Below, in pieces: positions 1-14,722 of a DNA stretch of 64,000 nucleotides. The notes beneath the pieces were generated by a model, which saw nothing but the letters and a program-made list of their open reading frames with translations, ran no database searches and was not told the origin of the DNA. How positions within the stretch are numbered: the stretch's first letter is position 1; every line of letters begins with the position of its first letter. The stretch lies in NCBI RefSeq assembly GCF_036320965.1, contig NC_092287.1:12541797-12605796 (forward strand), given 5' to 3'. Source of the stretch: Panulirus ornatus (taxonomy: Eukaryota; Arthropoda; Malacostraca; Decapoda; Palinuridae). The translations under genes were made by a program, and so were the position numbers.

Positions 1-90
1 ATGTACATACATATGTATGTGGGCGGGTTGGGCCATTCTTTCGTCTGTTTCCTTGCGCTGCCTCGCTAACACGAGAGACAACTATAAAGT

Positions 91-96
<6 letters not shown>
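1..96 (+). mobile_element. RTE LINE copy R1, 3' tail only
   Basis: This is the 3' end of an RTE element entering from outside the window. It matches the terminal block seen in all other copies: a GGGTTGGGCCATTC stretch, then TTTCCTTGCGCT, the CTCGCTAACRCGRGAGACA hairpin region and a run into TA repeats. No coding sequence is present here. It is the start of a tail-to-tail arrangement with copy R2, the two being separated only by a TA tract. Confidence 0.8.
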
Positions 97-165
<69 letters not shown>

Positions 166-167
166 TT
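95..167. repeat. (TA)n microsatellite with T-run
   Basis: About 60 bp of pure TA followed by a run of T. It lies between the 3' tail of R1 and the inverted 3' tail of R2, so it looks like the joined tails of two RTE copies. Confidence 0.95.
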
Positions 168-1686
168 ATATACTTCGTCGCTGTCTCCCGCGTTTGCGAG
201 GTAGCGCAAGGAAACAGACGAAAGAAATGGCCCAACCCCCCCCCCATACACATGTATATACATACGCCCACACACGCAAATATACATACCTACACAGCTT
301 TCCATGGTTTACCCCAGACGCTTCACATGCCTTGATTCAATCCACTGACAGCACGTCAACCCCGGTATACCACATCGCTCCAATTCACTCTATTCCTTGC
401 CCTCCTTTCACCCTCCTGCATGTTCAGGCCCCGATCACACAAAACCTTTTTCACTCCATCTTTCCACCTCCAATTTGGTCTCCCTCTTCTCCTTGTTCCC
501 TCCACCTCCGACACATATATCCTCTTGGTCAATCTTTCCTCACTCATCCTCTCCATATGCCCAAACCACTTCAAAACACCCTCTTCTGCTCTCTCAACCA
601 CGCTCTTTTTATTTCCACACATCTCTCTTACCCTTACGTTGCTCACTCGATCAAACCACCTCACACCACACATTGTCCTCAAACATCTTATTTCCAGCAC
701 ATCCATCCTCCTGCGCACAACTCTATCCATAGCCCACGCCTCGCAACCATACAACATTGTTGGAACCACTATTCCTTCAAACATACCCATTTTTGCTTTC
801 CGAGATAATGTTCTCGACTTCCACACATTCTTCAAGGCCCCCAGGATTTTCGCCCCCTCCCCCACCCTATGATCCACCTCCGCTTCCATGGTTCCATCCG
901 CTGCCAGATCCACTCCCAGATATCTAAAACACTTCACTTCCTCCAGTTTTTCTCCATTCAAACTCACCTCCCAATTGACTTGACCCTCAACCCTACTGTA
1001 CCTAATAACCTTGGTCTTATTCACATTTACTCTTAACTTTCTTCTTCCACACACTTTTCCAAACTCAGTCACCAGCTTCTGCAGTTTCTCACATGAATCA
1101 GCCACCAGCGCTGTATCATCAGCGAACAACAACTGACTCACTTCCCAAGCTCTCTCATCCCCAACAGACTTCATACTTGCCCCTCTTTCCAAAACTCTTG
1201 CATTTACCTCACTAACAACCCCATCCATAAAAAAATTAAACAACCATGGAGACATCACACACCCCTGCCGCAAACCTACATTCACTGAGAACCAATCACT
1301 TTCCTCTCTTCCTACACGTACACATGCCTTACATCCTCGATAAAAACTTTTCACTGCTTCTAACAACTTTCCTCCCACACCATATATTCTTAATACCTTC
1401 CACAGAGCATCTCTATCAACTCTATCATATGCCTTCTCCAGATCCACAAATGCTACATACAAATCCATTTGCTTTTCTAAGTATTTCTCACATACATTCT
1501 TCAAAGCAAACACCTGATCCACACATCCTCTACCACTTCTGAAACCACACTGCTCTTCCCCAATCTGATGCTCTGTACATGCCTTCACCCTCTCAATCAA
1601 TACCCTCCCATATAATTTACCAGGAATACTCAACAAACTTATACGTCTGTAATTTGAGCACTCACTCTTATCCCCTTTGCCTTTGT

Positions 1687-1690
<4 letters not shown>
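158..1690 (-). mobile_element. RTE LINE copy R2, 5'-truncated, short 3' UTR form
   Basis: Minus-strand copy whose 3' tail begins at 158 and whose 5' side stops abruptly inside the reverse transcriptase ([10 protein letters not shown]) where a TA tract begins. The 3' UTR (158-355) is the short form: it goes directly from GGAAAGCTGTGT to GTATGTATATTTGCG. 5' truncation is typical of target-primed LINE insertion, although here the truncation point coincides with a TA repeat. Confidence 0.92.
356..1690 (-). CDS. RTE reverse transcriptase, C-terminal two thirds, open frame
   Basis: An uninterrupted frame of 444 codons covers the catalytic core and C-terminus of an RTE-type reverse transcriptase. 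Visible motifs in order are: [15 protein letters not shown] (fingers), a [11 protein letters not shown] box near residue 50, motif [13 protein letters not shown] at about 80-91, motif [14 protein letters not shown] at 139-151, the FADD catalytic box at 189-192, then [13 protein letters not shown] and FRYLGVDLA. The C-terminus carries the [13 protein letters not shown] and [10 protein letters not shown] motifs common in RTE proteins. The endonuclease and first part of the RT are missing, and the first codon is TTG inside the element rather than a true start. It cannot act autonomously, though the core residues are intact. Confidence 0.88.
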
Positions 1691-1780
<90 letters not shown>

Positions 1781-1850
1781 TTACTCACTATGATATACAC
1801 ATACATACGCACATATACACACATACACACATATACATATATATACATAT
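1691..1850. repeat. (TA)n tract grading into AC/AT-rich simple repeat
   Basis: About 84 bp of pure TA (to 1775), then a degenerate ACATAC/ATACAC stretch to 1850. The AC/AT-rich part reappears in reverse orientation at 14752-14836, where it again leads into the head of an RTE copy. Confidence 0.9.
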
Positions 1851-2479
1851 GAAAAATGTAAGAAATAATTTAGAAAACTGAAACTCCTAGCTTGAAATGA
1901 AATGAAAAATGAATGTCACATAATGGTTCAACCTCTGGCTATGGAAAAGGGGAAATGTATAATTTATTTACACAAACGTCAATAGTAGTCTTCATCAATT
2001 TAACCACTGTATCATACTGCCTGGTCCACTTCTCTTATCATGAAACAGGAATATTGGCTTATGATGTTTCTCAATTTTCTTCATTACACAAAGTACAACC
2101 ATATCTTGGATACATGAGGTTAGGTAGTTGGTCATCCGCCATAATAAAGCCTTGACAGACCAAAAATTTATCTGGACCTCAACTTTTCCAGTACATTTAT
2201 GAAAAACACCTTTTTGCTTTCCATCTCTATCACTTTGAAAAAAAAAAAAACTCCCTTTGTTCACATTTCAATGAAAGAATAAGCTTCAATGTCTAAGCTA
2301 CATTTTTTTTTCAATTTCACTATTTTCTTGTCAGAGCACCATGTATGAAAACTATCACTCCAGTAACACAACTATAAACATTTACTTCCCCTTTAAAAAG
2401 GTTCTGGGGAAGTCTGTCTCGATACACTGCGGGTCACTCTACCACCTGGCGAGGTTTGTGTTGCAATGGTTCTTGATTC
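1848..2479 (+). repeat. Dispersed repeat DR1, copy 1
   Basis: A 0.63-kb sequence beginning GAAAAATGTAAGAAATAATT and ending near CTGGCGAGGTTTGTGTTGCA. It is repeated almost base for base at 23158-23792, with only scattered substitutions and small indels. A fragment of its first ~31 bp occurs inverted at 14721-14751. No protein family or terminal inverted repeat is recognised. In all three places it borders the 5' side of an RTE copy in the same relative orientation. It could be an unrecognised non-autonomous element or part of an older duplicated segment. Confidence 0.85.
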
Positions 2480-3221
2480 ACAAACGTAGTAGCATCACTG
2501 GTGGGCGGAAGAACATTCTTGTACCACAGCGAGGATCACAGTCCGTGCAACTCCATTATGATGGTTCTTCTCATGACGCGACGCTTAAGCTGTGACCATG
2601 GCTGCCCTGCACAGCTTAAGTTTAAAGCTTCGTCAGTGCGTGTGTTTCTCCAAAACCTGTAATCCCTTCAGACGTCTTATCGATGTCTCTGCTCTCGTTA
2701 GCCCTCCTCTCGTTAACTCCTCTCGTTAACCTTCACCGTCCTCTTCTTGTCCTAGAACGCTGTCCTAAGCTGCTCCCGCAGCGCTCAGGAAGTCGGCCAC
2801 TCACCCATCCATGTAAATAGTCGCATCACTCATGAGGTATGCATGGGCCGCGAAGGGTGAAGAGCACATAGGTTCGAATTCTGGCCGCGGAAGCCACTGT
2901 TCATCCTCTCTTCCATCCTTAATTGGGGCACTCGCTTGCCTGTGCCGCCTTAGGAAAAATCTGGGAAAATCGTCTGTCCAAAGTGTAGATCACGATTGAA
3001 ATGTGCTTCTATATATCCTCCCGTTGGATTCAGAATCGCCTGCTGGACGACAGACAGTTTGTCGGTAATTGTCAAAGTCAGTCAGTAAAGATCCATATAA
3101 TCTTCGCCGCGCTAAAACACTTTCACCATGATAAAACACATCACTCAAGTTCAAGATGTTACATACAGAGGGCGTCAGGGGAGACCCTAGCGGTACGAGG
3201 TTATGCCTCCCTCCACCACCA
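2480..3221. other. Low-copy DNA with possible decayed SINE
   Basis: No convincing gene. Around 2840-2905 there is a GCATGGGCCGCG segment followed by GGTTCGAATTC at 2871-2881, which fits a pol III B box. An A box is not clear, so a decayed tRNA-derived SINE is only a guess. Short CTCTCGTTAAC/CTCTCGTTAGC repeats lie at 2690-2730. Confidence 0.35.
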
Positions 3222-6318
<3,097 letters not shown>

Positions 6319-6610
6319 ATTCACTTTTACCCAATGATGCCTAATGAATAAGGAAATCGTTGTGTACACTGCTCAGCAAGGTATGAAGAGGTTTGGATAT
6401 GGTGCCTTGCGTAATCCACGAGTAAAATAAGAAGAGCTCTGAGGCATACACGAGAATTTGTCCAGAAAACCGATCACCTGCAAGAACGCGATGGAAATTG
6501 ATGGGATATGTACGTGTGACAGATCGCTCCCATCATACTCCAATATATTTCGATCAGAAATGAACGCTGGCCACATTTATCCCCTTCCGTTACCGGCTAC
6601 CGATAAAACC

Positions 6611-6660
<50 letters not shown>

Positions 6661-7298
6661 ACCTGAAGGAGAGAAAGTGGCTACGGCCGCCGTCCACATT
6701 TTAGCCATTAAAGTGCATTAATGCCTCCCGGCCTTAACTTGGCTCATTCATTCCGCTTTATAGCAGAAGTATTTGGTGATAAGTCGCAATATTTTTCTCC
6801 TGGTGTTCGAGTCTTCCAAAGTTCCTTCGGGCCTCAAGGGCTTTAGAGAAAATAAAGGGGAAGGTTTTCTGTTTCCGCAATCATTAAAAATCATTTGGTA
6901 TATTCATCCGACGGTGTAAATATTTTACAGCAACATCCACGGAAGACTTACAGTTAATTGACTAATGCTTAATTCATACCTCTGAAAGATGCTTATGAAC
7001 TAGAAATATTTCTGAAAGCTAAAAAAGCTAAGAAAAAACACTGCTTTTAACACAAACGTTTCCTCTAAGGATAGAAACATTATACATTATATCCTCGCCT
7101 CTCCTAATACGTTATTTCCATATTCAGGGAAATTTGGTTCCCAAATGATTAATTCCTTTAAAAGACAGCGATTATAGACGCTTCACACCTCCACGAGGAA
7201 GGAGTCCAAGTGATGTTGCTGTCGATGAAAAATCTCTGCGAGTCGTGATTCTCGTAACTGTGAGTCATTTAAACATGGGAAGTAGACCTTAGACCTAG

Positions 7299-7300
<2 letters not shown>
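6319..7300. other. Low-copy DNA containing a (CT)n tract
   Basis: Contains a (TC)n microsatellite at 6613-6658 ending in TTTCACCTGAAGGAG. No gene or recognised repeat was seen in the remainder. The short frames here have no recognisable domain. Confidence 0.6.

Positions 7301-7361
<61 letters not shown>
7301..7361. repeat. (CT)n microsatellite, ~60 bp
   Basis: A pure TC dinucleotide run directly preceding the degenerate minisatellite. Confidence 0.95.
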
Positions 7362-7362
<1 letters not shown>

Positions 7363-7374
7363 GACAGAATCGGA

Positions 7375-7815
7375 GCGTGGGTGTCACACACGGACGCCAC
7401 GGACGAAATGAGTCCGCTCTGGCCGACTGCGGACGCTACGGACAGACTGTAGGCTCAACAAGCGGACTGTGGACACCAGACACGGACTGTAAGCACCACA
7501 GACGGACTACAGGACGAAGGACGGACTGTGGACACTACGGATGGATTGCGAACAACACAATTGGACTGTAGACATGAAGGACGGACTTTAGACTCTATGG
7601 ATGGTGTGGTGACACCGGGAACGGATAATAAACGCCACGGAAGGGCTACACACACCCGGAGATGACTGCGGACGCTATGAACGGACTATGGACACAAGAA
7701 AATCAATGCTAGCGCTACGGACGGACTCAAGGCACAATAAACTGATTGTGGACATTGTGAACAGACGGTTAATGCCCTGGACGGACTGTCAAAGCCATGG
7801 ATGGACTATGGACAG
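7375..7815 (+). repeat. Degenerate 20-bp minisatellite, about 20 units
   Basis: Tandem variants of CGGACTGTGGACACTACGGA with units of 19-21 bp. Clear examples are at 7462-7560 (CGGACTGTGGACACCAGACA, then CGGACTGTAAGCACCACAGA, and so on). GGAC recurs every ~20 bp to about 7815, with heavy substitution toward both ends. It encodes no sustained frame and is not related to the LINEs here. Confidence 0.85.
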
Positions 7816-8540
7816 CACAGTCGAGTATATCCCAGACTAACACGAACGTGGGAATAATAGTTGATGCCGTTCTTTTTAGCTCTGCTGCCTCGAAAAAAAA
7901 TATGGAAAAAACAATGTTTTATTTCAACTAGAAAATAAAATCATAAGAATTAGATATGTTAACAACGCGCTTCTCGCTTCGTTATGGAAACGGCAGAGGA
8001 ACAAAAGCTCGTATCTCATTAAGAATTAATCCAGGTGGACGACCCTGAGTGAATTAACACGGGACTGAATGCATCACAGGGAGAGAGATAACCGGAAGAA
8101 CCAGGATAACCTTATCAGAGGGAGAGTGTAGTGAGGAGTTAGTTACATTAGCGCTTCACCAGCAATGGATACAAGGCCAGAATCAGCCTTGCAAAAGCAT
8201 TGTTGGCGTCCATCCTTGATGATCCAGTCTCAGACACAACACCACACTATTAGGTGCAAGTCTGGAGTCAGATGTGGGGAAGTGGAGCGTGACGGAACAG
8301 GGCTCCTGAGGTAGCTGACGTCCCACTGTGATAAAAGCCATCCCACTGTGATTCACCGTCCGAGCATATGTAGGTCACGGTTATTCTTAGGAGAGGGAGC
8401 ACGCCAGAGCGGCTGCTGAGGAAAGACTAAGGTTCTTCGTGACGTATGGGGTCAACTGTCATCTCCAACTCCTGTATCAGGGGGAACCTAATTGTCAGAG
8501 TCACGTTCAGGGCAGTCTAAAGAAGCTGTAACTTCCTGGT

Positions 8541-8606
<66 letters not shown>

Positions 8607-9059
8607 TGTTACCTCTTGTTGGGAGAATCAAGTGGTGGCTTGAGGCTCGGGCTGGGGATGGAGATCAGAGTGAGAGCGTAACTCGGCGCAAAGATCAAGG
8701 AAGTAACACGGGGTTCAAAGCAAAATCATTACTCGGGGTTTAAAGCAATGTGCTAATTCAGAAGTAAGAATCAGTATATAATTCAAGATTTTAAGTGAAA
8801 ATATCTTTTGTTTGTTTGTTTACTATAATCAACATGACAAGCAGTTACATGCCTTAATCATGGTGGTCTATGATGAAAGGAAAAGAAAATATATAAAAGG
8901 AGTTGAATATTTCATTACTCCTTAGTTGTGTGAAAACCTACATCTGAAAAGCGATAAACGAGAAAGACGATGGAACGAGGAGAATTTCACAACGTTGTTG
9001 TTCGAGGAGAGAGGAGTATCATAACGGTCGATCCTCTTGTGAATCTTCTTCAGACAAAA
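7816..9059. other. Low-copy DNA with a (GA)n tract
   Basis: Contains a (GA)n microsatellite at 8543-8602. Otherwise no gene, RNA or mobile-element signature was recognised. The 83-codon frame across the GA tract is a repeat artefact. Confidence 0.6.
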
Positions 9060-10760
9060 TCTATGGAAAGTGGCAGCCTAACGCGAGCCACAGGTCTAAA
9101 CCTTCGTGGCTGAAGTAATACTTATAGAACAGGGGGAAGACAGTAACATCAAGGCGTACGGAAAGGGATGGTTGGAGAGAAATGATAGCTAGAGTGTTGA
9201 TACGGCAGTAGGCTTCTGATTCTACTCTGGATGAAAAAAAGTGGAGGAAGATGCAGCCAAGATATGCAAGAATGATTACATACTGCGGCGAGTAAAACCC
9301 GTCTAATATGGAATAGTTACAGCACCCACGCAACACCCCAAGCTTTTGGAAACCAGAAATTGCACACTGTTCAATATGTTCGGTCTCCAGTATACAGAGG
9401 ACGATATGGGTTTGCCCCAATGTCTTTGTGTCACTAGAGAGTTTAATTGTACGCTTTGAAGTTAAAGTGAAAAACGAGTGAGATTTAAAAGGAGACACAG
9501 GGAGGAACTGGTTACTGCTTCCTCATTCCGAGATGCTGCACAGGTCTGAAGTACGAGAAGTGTATATTTAGCGGAAAAATAAGAGCGATTATAAGATTAA
9601 GAGGCGAAGTGGAAATGGATTGAATTATTTGGTGCAATCATAGTCATAAGAGTAAATAGAGTTAAAAGTTGAAGAAAGATGATCGCGAATAAGAAACGGA
9701 AGGAGGTGACGGAACAATACCTTAGGGGACACCAGACCTTGATCCATCAGCGACTAACACGATAGATCGGTTAGAGAGGAAGCTATCCAACAGAAGGTAG
9801 AGAGAAACAGACAAACCGAAGAAGGAAAGCATAGAGAGCAAAGAATCATGCCAAACCCCACCATATTTCTGGTTATTTTGAGATTAAGGACATGATTTAC
9901 CTATATCCCCGAGGGAGAAGGACCAGAGCTGTGTCGCATAGGAAGGATCACCAGTAGTCCTCGCACTGCCAAGGCGTATGAATGATCGTAAGTGTTTAAG
10001 AAAATGAGAGTTAAGGAAAGTTAAAAAAAGAAATGACGACGATATAAGCGAAAGTGATGTGGGGCGATGAGACTGCACGAATGAAAGGTTCGGATGATAA
10101 AGGTTGGAAATCAGAGCGCAATGCATGGAGCGAGATCGTAGGCATACCCTTATAGGATAAGAGAAGAATGCATGCCATCAGGATCTTTCCCCTCTGTAGC
10201 TGAGAGAGACCTTGAATGAGGAAACGAGGAAGGAGAAAGGAGAGAAGGAGGTCAAGATATGGAATCATCCAAAGCAGTGACAGAGGAGCAAGAGGACCTG
10301 GAAATAGCAGCTTTGTCAACAGAAGAGTGACCTGGTGAGAAAGAAGGAAGAGGTATTTTTGACTAAGTAACCAAAAGATTTATTCGTAGAAGAAATTTCA
10401 AACAAGCACGTCAAAGTTACTAGTCTGATATACGGAGAGGCTCTTTCTTATCAAGGTCAGAAGATTAAGATTCAATGTGGTGCCAGAGAGTGAGGCTTTC
10501 AGTTGAAAGGAATGGAAGTTATAAATTGTTGTTAAAGAGCGAGGGACGAGGGCGATGTAATCTTGATAACTAATGAATCCAATACTATTTTGCGCCTGCA
10601 ATAAGGAACAGAGTGGCCTGAGTGACGAGGCTGTAACAGTGACGTTCGAAATGGGAAATAAATTCGTAAGTCCGTAAGTGGACCGAGACGCTACCTCGTC
10701 CAGCAGGTGGTGGTCAAGCCAGCCGAGAACGAGTGAAATCGTGGCCTTCGCCCCCATGTA
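9060..10760 (-). mobile_element. Old Jockey/I-like LINE remnant
   Basis: Reading the minus strand from about 10320 down to 9060 gives scattered, frameshifted pieces of a second LINE unrelated to the RTE. In order they are: GLSQLQRGKDPDGM (start of RT, ~10210), TFLNSHFLKHLRS then TTGDPSYATQLWS (RT motif 2 region, ~9930-10020), SGVP-stop-GIVPSP (motif B, ~9735), a faint DDCT/ADD equivalent at ~9645, then KLGVLRGC, RVESEAYCRINT and FYKYYFS (C-terminal domain, 9100-9350). These match in order the layout of Jockey/I-superfamily RTs widespread in crustaceans. Several stops and frame changes show it is long dead. The 10330-10760 part is assigned only by position and may not belong. Confidence 0.72.
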
Positions 10761-10935
10761 GCAGGCACTGGAGGAGACAGCTAAGGACGGCCAACATTGT
10801 GGCCACTGTCCCCGTCCAGCAGATGGTTGCAGAACACATGTGAGTGACTAAACGAATGACATCGCGTTGCTATCTTCACCCATCAGGTGCCGGAAGAGCC
10901 CGCTAAGAACGACTGACTCAGGGGTGACTGTCCTC
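10694..10935 (+). repeat. Degenerate ~60-bp tandem repeat, four units
   Basis: Units start at about 10694, 10751, 10810 and 10877, each opening with a CCCCRTCCAGCAGGTG-like segment. Most then continue with a GCCAGCYRAGAACGAC-like segment and GTGGCCACTGT. Spacing is 57, 59 and 67 bp. The last unit runs into GGGGTGACTGT. Confidence 0.55.
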
Positions 10936-10989
10936 GAGGTATGGGCAGAACACAGTGGAGGGTCACCATACACAAGATATCTCATGGGA

Positions 10990-11002
10990 GCACACACACA
11001 CA

Positions 11003-11057
<55 letters not shown>
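10990..11057. repeat. (CA)n microsatellite
   Basis: A pure CA run with one AAAC interruption near its start. Confidence 0.95.
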
Positions 11058-11061
<4 letters not shown>

Positions 11062-11431
11062 AGATGATTTAAAAAAGCGGAGCTGATCAAAGCTAAGTGG
11101 CAAACAAGTTTATTACTAAAATAGTAATAAACGTCGAATTTGATATTTTGTTCCAATGAAAGTGCAGATTCAGATATCAATACGTGGGATTCAACCTTTA
11201 AAGATCAGAGAACGGTCGAGTTTACAGTTAATTAAAAATTTTTCCACTACGATTTTCTGTTTTCTTAGTAGAAGGTAGTTATTTTTCTTTACTAAAGATG
11301 TAATCCGAGTACCGGGACTCTAGCGCTATGATCACTGACGAAGAGTCAAGGTTTCATGGTCATCGTATTTTAGGCAGCAGACGTCAGCCAAGTTTCAGTT
11401 AAGGAAAAACTTAGGACTTTATCTTTCATTT
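11058..11431. other. Low-copy DNA, nothing recognised
   Basis: AT-rich sequence with no gene, RNA or repeat that I can identify. Confidence 0.5.
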
Positions 11432-11490
11432 GTTTTTATGTTAGATAGTACGGGTAATTAAAGGCCTTCATCAAGACCATCTCATTTCCG
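11432..11490 (+). repeat. Short dispersed repeat SDR, copy 2
   Basis: Reads GTTTTTATGTTAGATAGTAC, then GGGTAATTAAAGGCCTTCATCAAG and ACCATCTCATTTCCG. It aligns with 33519-33583 and with the reverse complement of 6251-6318, and stops where RTE copy R4 begins. Confidence 0.5.
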
Positions 11491-14400
11491 CCTCATCCTC
11501 CTCGAAGGCTCAGATTGGAGGGTCTGAATGTGTGTGGATGTAACCAAGAGGAGAAGAATGGAGAGATAGGTCGTATGTTTGAGGAAAGAGACCTGGATGT
11601 TCTGGCTCTGAGTGAAACGAAGATCAAGCGAATAGGGGAAGAATGGTTTAAAAAAGTCTTGGGAGTAAAGTCAGAGGTTGGTGAGAGGACAAGAGCTAAG
11701 GAAGGAATAGCACTACTCCTGAAGCAGGAGTTACGGGAGTGTGAGAGAGTGTAACAAAGAAAATTCTAGAAAGATTTGGGTAAAACTGAAAATAGATGGA
11801 GAGAGATGTGTGTTTATGAACCTGGTCATGAGAAGAAAGAACATGAGAGGAAACTGTTTTGAGAGCAGCTGAGTGAATGCGTTAGCAGATAAAATGCACG
11901 AGACTGTGTTATAGTGATGGGTGATCAAAGTGCGAAAGTGAATAATGTGGGAAATGAGGGTATGATTGGTGTACGTGGGGTATTTAGTGTTGTGATTGGA
12001 AATGATGAAGAGCATGTGGATTTGCTTGCTCAAAAAAGACTGGTGATTCCGAATATCTGGTTTAAAAAGAGAGATATACATTATTGGGTTTAGTGTAAAT
12101 TGATAGGCGTGTCAAAGAGAGACATCTGGATGTTGATGTGCTGAGAGAGGCAGCTGGAGGGCTGTCTGATCACCATCTTGTGGAGGCGAAGGTGAAGATA
12201 TGTGGAAATTTTGAAAAAAGAAGAAATAATATTGGGGACAAGAGTGTGGTGAGAGTAAGTGAGCTAGGAAAGACACTTGAGTAAGGAAGAACCAGGAGGG
12301 ATTGAGTGTATAAAGCCAAAATGTGAGAGCAAATGGTGTGAGGGGAGTGGGTGAGGAATGGAACGTATTTAGGGAAGCATTGATAGCATGTCGAAAAGAT
12401 GTATGTGGCATGAGAAAGGTGGGAGGTGGACAGATCAGAAACGATAGTGAGTGGTGGGATGAAGATGTATATTTGTCAGTGAAAGAGAAAAGAGAGGCGT
12501 TTGGACGATACTTACAAGTAAGCAGTTAGAATGACTGATAGATGTATAAAAGAAAGCGGCAGGAGGTCAAGAGGAAGGAGCAAGGGTTGAAAAAAAGGGC
12601 AAATGAGAGTTGGGATGAGAGAGTATCATTAAACGTTGGGGAGAATAAAAAGATGTTTTGGAAAGAGGTAAATAACTTGCGCAAGACAAAAGAACAAATT
12701 GGAACATCGGTGAAAGGAGCAAGGAGGAAGCAATATCAGGAGGTGATGAAGTGAGAAGGAGATGGATTGAGTATTTTAAACATCTGCTGAATGTGTTTGA
12801 TGATAGAGTGGCAGGTGTAAGGTGTTTTGGTTGGGGTGGTGTGCGAAGCGAGAAGGTCAGGGAGAATGGTTTGGTTAAGAGAGAAGAAGTAGTGGAAGCT
12901 TTGCGAAGATGAAATCTGGCAAGGCGACGGGTTTGGATGGTATTGCAGTAGAATTTATCAAGGAAGGGATGACTGTGTTGTTGATGGGTCGGTGAGGATA
13001 ATCATTGTTTGTATGGATTATGATGAAGTGCCTGGGGATTAGCGGAATGCGTGCATAGTGATATTGGACAAGGGCAAAGGGGATGCAAGTGAGTGTTCAA
13101 ACTACAGAAGCATAATTTGTTGAGTTATCCTGGGAAACTGTATGGGAGGGTATTGATTGAGAGGGTGAAGGCATGAACAGAGCATCAGATTGGGGAAGAG
13201 CAGTTTGATTTCAGAAGTGGGAGAGGATGTGTTGATCAGGTGTCTGCTTTGAAGAATGTATGTGAGAAATACTTAGAAAATAAGACGGATTTGTATGTAG
13301 CATTTATGGATCTGGAGAAAGCATATGATAAGTTGATAGAAATGCTTTGTGGAAGGTTTTAAGGTATATGGTGTGGGAGGTAAGTTGGTAGAAACAGGAT
13401 GTAAGGAATGTGTACGAGTAGGAAGAGAGGAGAGAGATTCGTTCCCAGTGAAGGTAGGTCTGCGGCAGGGGTGTGATGTCCCCTTGGTTGTTTAACCTAT
13501 TTATGGATAGGGTGGTTAGGGAGGTAAATGCAAGAGTTTTGGAGAGATGGGCGAATATACCGTCTGCTGGGGATGAGAGGGCCTGGGAAGTGAGTCAGTT
13601 GCTATTCGCCGATGATACAGCTCCTGTGGCTTATTCGAGTGAGAAAACTGCAGTAGTCGGTGATTGAATTTGAAAGAGTGTGTGATAAAAGAATGTTAAG
13701 AGTAAATGTGAATTAAGTAAGCTTATTAGTGTCAGTAGGGTTGAAGGAGACGTTAGTTGGGATGTAATTTGAATGGAGAAAAATTGGAGGAAATGAAGTA
13801 TTCTAAATATCTGGGAGTGGACTTATCAGCGATTGGAAACTTGGAAGCGGAGGTGAGTAACAGGTGAGGGAGGGGGCGAGGGTTCTGGGAGCGAAGAAGA
13901 ATGTGGAAGGAAAGAACTTTATCTCGGAAAGCGAAAATGGGGTGCCACTGATAGGGTTGTCCGAAGGAGGGTGGATGTCCTGGAAATGAAATGTATGAGG
14001 AGAATATGTGGTGTGAGGTGGTTTGATCGAGTAAGTAATGAAAGGGCAAGAGAGATGTGTGGTAATAGAAAGGGTGTGGTTGAGAGACCAGAAAAGGGTG
14101 AGTTTAAATGGTTTGGACATATGGAGAGAATGAGTGAAGAAATATTGACAAAGAGCATATATATGTCAGAAGTGGTGCGAACAAGGAGAAGCGTAAGACC
14201 AAATTGGAGGTTGAAGGAAGGAGTGAAAAAGATTTCGAGAGCTCGGGGCCTGAACATACAGGAGGGTGAGAGGCATGCATGAAATAGATTGAATTGGAAC
14301 AATATGGTATATCAAGGTCAACATGCTGTCAATGAACTGAACCAGGGAATGTGAAGAGTCTGGGGAAAGGTCTGTGGGGCCTGGATGTGGATTGGAAGCT

Positions 14401-14664
14401 GTGGTGTCATTGCATTATAAATGACAGCTAGAGATTAAGTGTGAACACATGTGGCATTTTTTGTCTGTTTTCCTGGCGCGACCTCACTGAGGCAGGGGTA
14501 GTAATGCTGTTTCCTGTGGGGGAAGGTAGTGCCAGTAATAATGGATGAAGGCGAGCAAGTATGAATATGTACATGTGTATATATGTATATGTCTGATTAT
14601 GTGAATGTATAGGTACACTTATTTGTATATATTGATATGGTTATGTGTAAATGCATGTATGGAC
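11491..14664 (+). mobile_element. RTE LINE copy R4, near full length, highly diverged
   Basis: Begins at the CTCATCCTCCTCGAAGG segment just before the endonuclease frame and ends in the ATGTATATGTC/GGACGTATATATA tail. It is clearly older than its neighbours. The reading frame survives only in pieces: 11515-11754 (LNVCGCNQEE, SETKIKR), 12323-12529, 12542-12754, 13473-13667 ([11 protein letters not shown]) and 13971-14282 (WFDRVSNERARE). Many small indels and stops separate them. Confidence 0.88.

Positions 14665-14720
<56 letters not shown>
14665..14720. repeat. (TA)n microsatellite
   Basis: About 55 bp of pure TA extending the tail of R4. Confidence 0.95.

Positions 14721-14722
<2 letters not shown>

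Noticed and set aside
420..872. Recurring ~110-158 codon open frames on the strand opposite each RTE C-terminus ([15 protein letters not shown] type)
   Set aside because: They are antisense shadows of the conserved RT C-terminal coding sequence. They recur because the RTE recurs, and they show no domain of their own.
2834..2905. tRNA-derived SINE with B box GGTTCGAATTC
   Set aside because: Only a B-box-like segment is convincing. Without an A box, folded arms or a second copy in the window it is mentioned only as a possibility.
7395..7420. Hammerhead-like pieces GGACGAAA and TGAGTCC inside the minisatellite
   Set aside because: The order is reversed relative to a hammerhead (GAAA precedes TGAGTC), there is no CTGATGA, and it is present in only one repeat unit.
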